This document shows positions 60,106 to 64,000 of a stretch of 64,000 nucleotides of DNA, one piece after another. Every line of letters begins with the position of its first letter. Position 1 is the stretch's first letter. This DNA comes from Desulfosporosinus cupriresistens (lineage in GTDB: Bacteria > Bacillota > Desulfitobacteriia > Desulfitobacteriales > Desulfitobacteriaceae). The position numbers and the translations under genes were made by a program. Below the pieces are notes generated by a model. It saw only the letters and a program-made list of their open reading frames with translations. It did no database searches and was not told the DNA's origin. The stretch is taken from positions 1 through 64,000 of the forward strand of contig NZ_MASS01000007.1 in NCBI RefSeq assembly GCF_001707885.1. The letters run 5' to 3'.

Positions 60106-60588
60106 ATGAGTGATAAATTATCTCTAGCAGAATTTGAGAGTTTCTTAGATGAGACCTGCGATACTTTACGTGGTAATAGGGATGCCGCTGAATTCAAAGA
60201 ATATGTCATTGCAATACTTTTTTTAAAGCGCTTAAACGATAGATTTAATTTAGAGCGAGAGGTTAGGCGAAATAAGCTCATAGCTAAGGGTTTATCTCCA
60301 AGTCAAATAGAAGAAGATTTAGAAAGAAGAGAGGTCTATCGCCTATTTGTACCTGAAATCGCCCGTTGGGAAAAATTGAAACTGAAAAAAGAAGATTTGA
60401 ACTCATACCTAATGAAGGTTTTTGCGGAGACTGACGAAAAGAATAGGGGTTGCCTGGGTGCATTAAACGATATAGACTTTAATAAGACCTCTGCAAACGG
60501 AGAAAATTTTATTACTAATAGTGATTTAGTTGAGTTGATAAAAAAATTTGATAAAATGAAGTTGACGGATGAGGACTTAGATTTTTAA
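60106..60588 (+). pseudogene. Orphan N-terminal domain of a type I restriction methylase (HsdM)
   Basis: 160 codons. The sequence FLDETCDTLRGNRDAAEFKEY then VIAILFLKRLNDRF is the HsdM N-terminal helical domain. It ends at KMKLTDEDLDF, just where the methyltransferase catalytic domain with its NPPF motif would begin. No hsdS or hsdR is nearby. It has a good ribosome site (AAGGAG) and its own terminator, so it may still be expressed; either a truncated remnant or a retained small protein. Confidence 0.7.
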
Positions 60589-60620
60589 TTTACTTGATTC
60601 TGCATAGGACTTCACTACTA

Positions 60621-60656
60621 AGAGACAAGCCTATCAATAAGGCTTGTCTTTTCTTT
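60621..60656 (+). terminator. Terminator after the hsdM fragment
   Basis: AGACAAGCC (60623-60631) pairs with GGCTTGTCT (60641-60649), followed by TTTCTTT. Confidence 0.88.
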
Positions 60657-60724
60657 AGTACAAAAAAATAAACTATTGCTATTTGAGGATTGTGCTTGGA
60701 TTTGAGATGGGAGATTGATCAAAG

Positions 60725-61900
60725 TTGAGTAATAATACTAAGGAGAAAATCTATGATCGCAATGAACTACTTCACGCCCTTTCTTTGGCTCTCGACTTAG
60801 CAGAGGGCCAGCCGTTTCATCATGCCACCCGAACAGCGTATACTGCTTTGCAGATATCGAGATCCCTAGAGCTTTCAGAAGAACTGGTTGAGAATATCTA
60901 TATTGCTGCCTTTCTGCATGATATTGGCGCGACCGAATCACTGCGGAATGCATCTCCGAAGGATAGCAGTGTTTGGAAACACTCTGAGATTGGCCGAGAA
61001 CTGATGAGATTAATGCCCTTTTCAATGCAAGCAGCAGAATTTGTTCTGTGGCATCATGGGTCGTGGGAAGGACAGAGTGAGGCTTGTAAGGGAGAGGCGC
61101 CGTTAGGTGCGCAAATTTTGCAGCTTGCCGATCAGCTGGAAACTCGTCATGATCGTCGCCAAAATTATTATGAGCAACGTTTAGAAATATGGAATTGGGT
61201 GCGAAAGCGAAAAAACCATTGTTTTTCTCCTGTAGTGGTCGAAGCGTTTCTCGAGGCTAGTGCCAAAGAAAAATTTTGGCTTGACCTTATCAACCCCAAT
61301 CTAAAAGGTATACTAACAGAGATCCAACCGAATCTTACCGCTCAGATTAATCAACAAGAAGTGGAGCAAATTGCCAACGTTTTTGCGGCAATTATTGATA
61401 GCAAAAGTTCTTATACATATTGTCATTCCAAAGGGGTTGCGGAGATTATGGAACGTTTAGCCCCTCTATTTTTAGATTCAAAGGAAGATGTTTTTCAGCT
61501 TAAGATCGCTGCTCTACTTCATGATTTAGGTAAATTGGCGGTTCCCGGAGAAGTACTCGACAAACCTGGACGGCTTACACCTCAAGAGTTTGAAAAAATT
61601 AAAGCCCATCCATATTATACAAAAATGATTTTAGGGCGCGTACGGGGGTTTGAAGTTATTAAAGAGTGGGCTGGAAACCATCATGAAAATATCGACGGAG
61701 GTGGGTATCCCGAACGCAAAGCGGATTTATCGGTATCTGAACGTCTAATGGCCGTAGCGGATGTATATCAAGCTTTAACGGAGAAACGACCTTATCGTGG
61801 TTCGATGAGTTCAAAAGAGGCTATTCGGATAATGCAGGGAATGGTCCGTGAGCTAAAACTATGTCCTGCTGGTGTGACGTTGATTCAACAAGTAATTTAG
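60725..61900 (+). CDS. HD-GYP domain protein (probable cyclic-di-GMP phosphodiesterase)
   Basis: 391 residues, two HD modules. The first (about 25-150) has HHATRTAYTALQIS and AAFLHDIGATESL but lacks the GYP signature. The second (about 215-391) is a full HD-GYP: CHSKGVAEIMERL, AALLHDLGKLAVP, HPYYTKMIL, NHHENIDGGGYPERK and SERLMAVADVYQAL. HD-GYP proteins hydrolyse c-di-GMP. TTG start preceded by GGGAGAT. The first module may be regulatory. Confidence 0.88.
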   Translation: MSNNTKEKIYDRNELLHALSLALDLAEGQPFHHATRTAYTALQISRSLELSEELVENIYIAAFLHDIGATESLRNASPKDSSVWKHSEIGRELMRLMPFSMQAAEFVLWHHGSWEGQSEACKGEAPLGAQILQLADQLETRHDRRQNYYEQRLEIWNWVRKRKNHCFSPVVVEAFLEASAKEKFWLDLINPNLKGILTEIQPNLTAQINQQEVEQIANVFAAIIDSKSSYTYCHSKGVAEIMERLAPLFLDSKEDVFQLKIAALLHDLGKLAVPGEVLDKPGRLTPQEFEKIKAHPYYTKMILGRVRGFEVIKEWAGNHHENIDGGGYPERKADLSVSERLMAVADVYQALTEKRPYRGSMSSKEAIRIMQGMVRELKLCPAGVTLIQQVI

Positions 61901-61953
61901 AAAATCCTGTAAAGAATTAACCGGGCAGAGTAGCCTTTATTTTCATAGGGGGG

Positions 61954-61982
61954 TTGCCAGAGTAAAGGGGCATTGTTATAAT
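61954..61982 (+). promoter_or_regulatory. Promoter of hisGD
   Basis: TTGCCA (61954-61959), 17-base spacer, TATAAT (61977-61982). The 115-base leader shows no T-box or clear attenuator. Confidence 0.75.
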
Positions 61983-62097
61983 ATTAATAGATTAATGCTT
62001 TAACAAGATAAAGTGATAAATAGTTAAGGAATAATTGACTCGAGGGTGAAACATCTCTTGATTAAGATTAAACGGGTTAAGTGGAAGGGGATGCCTA

Positions 62098-62781
62098 GTG
62101 GAGAAAGATTTTTTGACGATTGCGTTGCCTAAAGGGAAGTTGCTTATTGACTCCATCCAAATATTAAGTCGCATAGGGATCGAATGTAGCCATGTTAATG
62201 AAGATTCCCGCAAGCTGTTTTATGATCTTCCCGATAGTAAGGTTAAAATCATTATTTGCCGCGCCACTGATATTCCAACGTTTGTTGAATATGGGGCCGC
62301 AGATCTGGGCTTTGTAGGTAAGGACACTCTGTTGGAAGAAAATAAAGATGTGGCCGAGTTACTGGACCTTAAATTCGGATATTGCCGGTTTGTGGTTGCG
62401 ATGCCGGAGGCTAGCGTCCCACCCAAACTTTCGAATGGAGAGTATGATTTAAGTGGGCTTAATCATCAACGAGTGGCCACGAAGTTCCCTAGGGTTGCTG
62501 AAACTTTTTTTAGTGGGCTGGGCATGCAGGTTAGCCCCATTAAACTGCATGGGAATATTGAGCTTGCGCCATGCGTTGACCTAGCAGAAATGATTGTAGA
62601 TATTGTTTCAACTGGAAAAACGCTTAAGGAAAACCACCTGGTCGAAATCGCGCCGATTCTTGAAGCGACTTCTCGTTTGATCGCGAACCGTGTGGCCTAT
62701 CGCCTGAAATACGAACGAATTCGAAACCTAGTCGAGCGGTTGCGTGAAGATGTACAAGCGGACGTATTGGTCAGAAATTAG
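62098..62781 (+). CDS. hisG: HisG: ATP phosphoribosyltransferase, short (HisZ-dependent) form
   Basis: 227 residues; first step of histidine synthesis. The length and absence of a C-terminal regulatory domain mark the short form, which needs HisZ. Motifs: [84 protein letters not shown] start after AAGGGG. Followed by hisD. Confidence 0.95.
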   Translation: MEKDFLTIALPKGKLLIDSIQILSRIGIECSHVNEDSRKLFYDLPDSKVKIIICRATDIPTFVEYGAADLGFVGKDTLLEENKDVAELLDLKFGYCRFVVAMPEASVPPKLSNGEYDLSGLNHQRVATKFPRVAETFFSGLGMQVSPIKLHGNIELAPCVDLAEMIVDIVSTGKTLKENHLVEIAPILEATSRLIANRVAYRLKYERIRNLVERLREDVQADVLVRN

Positions 62782-62837
62782 ATAGAGATTATTAACAGAC
62801 TTATAGAGTAAGATGAACAGAATGAGGTGCGAAATTC

Positions 62838-64000
62838 ATGAAGGTTGAGAATCTGAAAGACATCGATTTAAGTCGTCTCACCCGTAAATCGTATGGAGAC
62901 GATGAAACGCTGGAGCAGCGTGTTGCAGCAATCCTCAAGCGAGTCCGTGAGCTTGGGGAAGAGGCTATCTATCAATTCACTGAGGAATTTGATCACGTCA
63001 ACCTGCGACAAAGCGGGTTGAGAGTATCTAACGACGAGATTCAAGAGGCCTACCACGAAGTGGGGGAAGAGTTTCTTCAAGCTTTGCGGACAGCTAAAGG
63101 AAATATCTTGCGGTATCATGAAAAGCAGAAACGCATCTCATGGTTGGAACCAGATCCTGATGGGAGTATTCTTGGCCAACTCCTGCTCCCACTCAAGCGC
63201 GTGGGTATTTATGTGCCAGGGGGAACAGCTTCTTATCCATCGTCGGTCTTGATGAACGCCTTACCTGCTGTTGTCGCCGGGGTTCAAGAAATTGTTATGG
63301 TAAGTCCACCCAGAGCGGACGGTACGCTTCTGCCTGAAGTTTTGGTAGCGGCTGCTGAAGCTGGGGTGACCGAAGTTTACAAAGTGGGAGGGGCTCAAGG
63401 GATCGCTGCGTTAGCCTATGGAACGGAGACTATTTCTCCCGTGGATAAAATAACCGGACCTGGGAACATTTACGTGACCTTGGCTAAAAAGCAAGTTTTT
63501 GGAACGGTCGATATTGATATGTTAGCCGGACCAAGTGAGATTCTAATCTTAGTTGACGAGAGTGGACGACCGGAAGAATTGGCTGCGGATTTGCTTTCCC
63601 AGGCTGAACATGATCGTTTAGCTTCGGCAATTTTAGTTTCGCCCTCTCGCCGACTCTTAGATGAGACTATAGCAGAAGTGGAGCGGCAGCTTGAAGACTT
63701 ACCTCGCGCAGAAATTGCCCGAGCGTCCTGGGAAACCTATGGGGCTGCGATTTGTGTGTCCGATCTCCAAGAGGGAATGGATTTAGCCAACAAAATTGCT
63801 CCGGAACATTTTGAATTGGTGGTGGAGGATCAGTATTCCTGGTTAGGACAAGTGCGGAATGTCGGTGCTGTTTTTCTAGGACGTTATTCTCCAGAACCAG
63901 TTGGAGATTATTTTGCAGGACCGAATCATGTCTTGCCGACTGGAGGGACGGCGAGGTTTTATTCTCCTCTCAATGTCGATACGTTTATGAAAAAGGTCAG
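62838..64000 (+). CDS. hisD: HisD: histidinol dehydrogenase (incomplete, runs off the window)
   Basis: 387 complete codons to the end of the window with no stop; the family length is about 430, so roughly 40 residues are missing. It oxidises histidinol to histidine. Seen: [70 protein letters not shown] (zinc/NAD region), IAPEHFELV and [17 protein letters not shown] 62838 follows GAGGTG, 56 bases after hisG. Confidence 0.96.
   Translation, partial: MKVENLKDIDLSRLTRKSYGDDETLEQRVAAILKRVRELGEEAIYQFTEEFDHVNLRQSGLRVSNDEIQEAYHEVGEEFLQALRTAKGNILRYHEKQKRISWLEPDPDGSILGQLLLPLKRVGIYVPGGTASYPSSVLMNALPAVVAGVQEIVMVSPPRADGTLLPEVLVAAAEAGVTEVYKVGGAQGIAALAYGTETISPVDKITGPGNIYVTLAKKQVFGTVDIDMLAGPSEILILVDESGRPEELAADLLSQAEHDRLASAILVSPSRRLLDETIAEVERQLEDLPRAEIARASWETYGAAICVSDLQEGMDLANKIAPEHFELVVEDQYSWLGQVRNVGAVFLGRYSPEPVGDYFAGPNHVLPTGGTARFYSPLNVDTFMKKV

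Noticed and set aside
61983..62097. T-box or histidine leader peptide before hisG
   Set aside because: The leader is too short and lacks T-box motifs, a His-codon run and a terminator.

Overview
The window looks like a chromosomal segment of a spore-forming, strictly anaerobic Firmicute of the Peptococcaceae type; a Desulfosporosinus-like sulfate reducer is my best inference. The reasons are a Spo0E-type phosphatase and a CotJC-like coat protein (sporulation), an anaerobic benzimidazole (bza) operon, a YeiH/UPF0324 'sulfate exporter' family permease, cbiMNQO cobalt uptake, the short HisG plus HisZ arrangement, AGGAGG-type ribosome binding sites and frequent TTG/GTG starts. No rRNA, tRNA, CRISPR array, prophage or transposase gene was seen.

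Layout. 0.3-6.5 kb: signalling block with two near-duplicate STAS proteins, a membrane chemoreceptor, a multi-PAS/SpoIIE-phosphatase/HATPase fusion and Spo0E. 6.7-7.5 kb: DEDD exonuclease with a C-terminal zinc finger. 7.5-15.6 kb: a cobalamin-riboswitch-controlled operon bzaA-bzaB-(purE-like)-bzaC-bzaD-bzaE for anaerobic synthesis of the B12 lower ligand. 15.8-21.6 kb: aminotransferase, YeiH-type permease with a tiny membrane partner, Ktr/Trk potassium uptake. 21.7-26.8 kb: TetR-ABC-FtsX-HlyD efflux operon. 27.2-36.2 kb: purEBCFMNHD preceded by a guanine aptamer and a PRPP (ykkC-2b) aptamer in tandem and one terminator. 36.6-40.4 kb: CotJC-like protein, gene fragments, LysR/AzlCD and a small CC-motif protein. 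40.7-43.3 kb: PocR-type chemoreceptor, CheW, YhaM nuclease. 43.3-47.3 kb (minus strand): unknown protein, then cbiMNQO behind a second cobalamin riboswitch. 47.3-50.7 kb: Fur-family regulator divergent from znuACB zinc uptake. 50.8-56.8 kb: ABC exporter, flavin-type oxidase, citrate synthase, PAS histidine kinase. 57-64 kb: YerC regulator, hisZ, a MITE-like element, pfkA, an orphan HsdM N-terminal domain, HD-GYP protein, hisG and the start of hisD.

How it fits together. Two cobalamin riboswitches tie lower-ligand synthesis (bza) and cobalt import (cbi) to B12 status. AIR, made by PurF to PurM of the purine operon, is both the purine precursor consumed by PurE and the substrate of BzaA/BzaB. 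The bza operon contains its own PurE paralogue, about 80% identical by eye to the housekeeping PurE 17 kb away, in which the catalytic His of the SAHR motif is Gln. It is translationally coupled to bzaC. This suggests an AIR-binding or AIR-steering protein rather than a carboxylase, and is the observation I regard as most worth testing. Other points of interest are a BzaC-DUF2284 fusion, shortened CX2CX3C cluster motifs in both ThiC paralogues, the tandem guanine-PRPP riboswitch, a 176-bp MITE-like repeat family with relatives at three sites, a Cys-rich N-terminus on ZnuC, and a chemoreceptor sandwiched between two STAS proteins beside a kinase/phosphatase fusion.

All function calls are from reading sequence; no database search was run.
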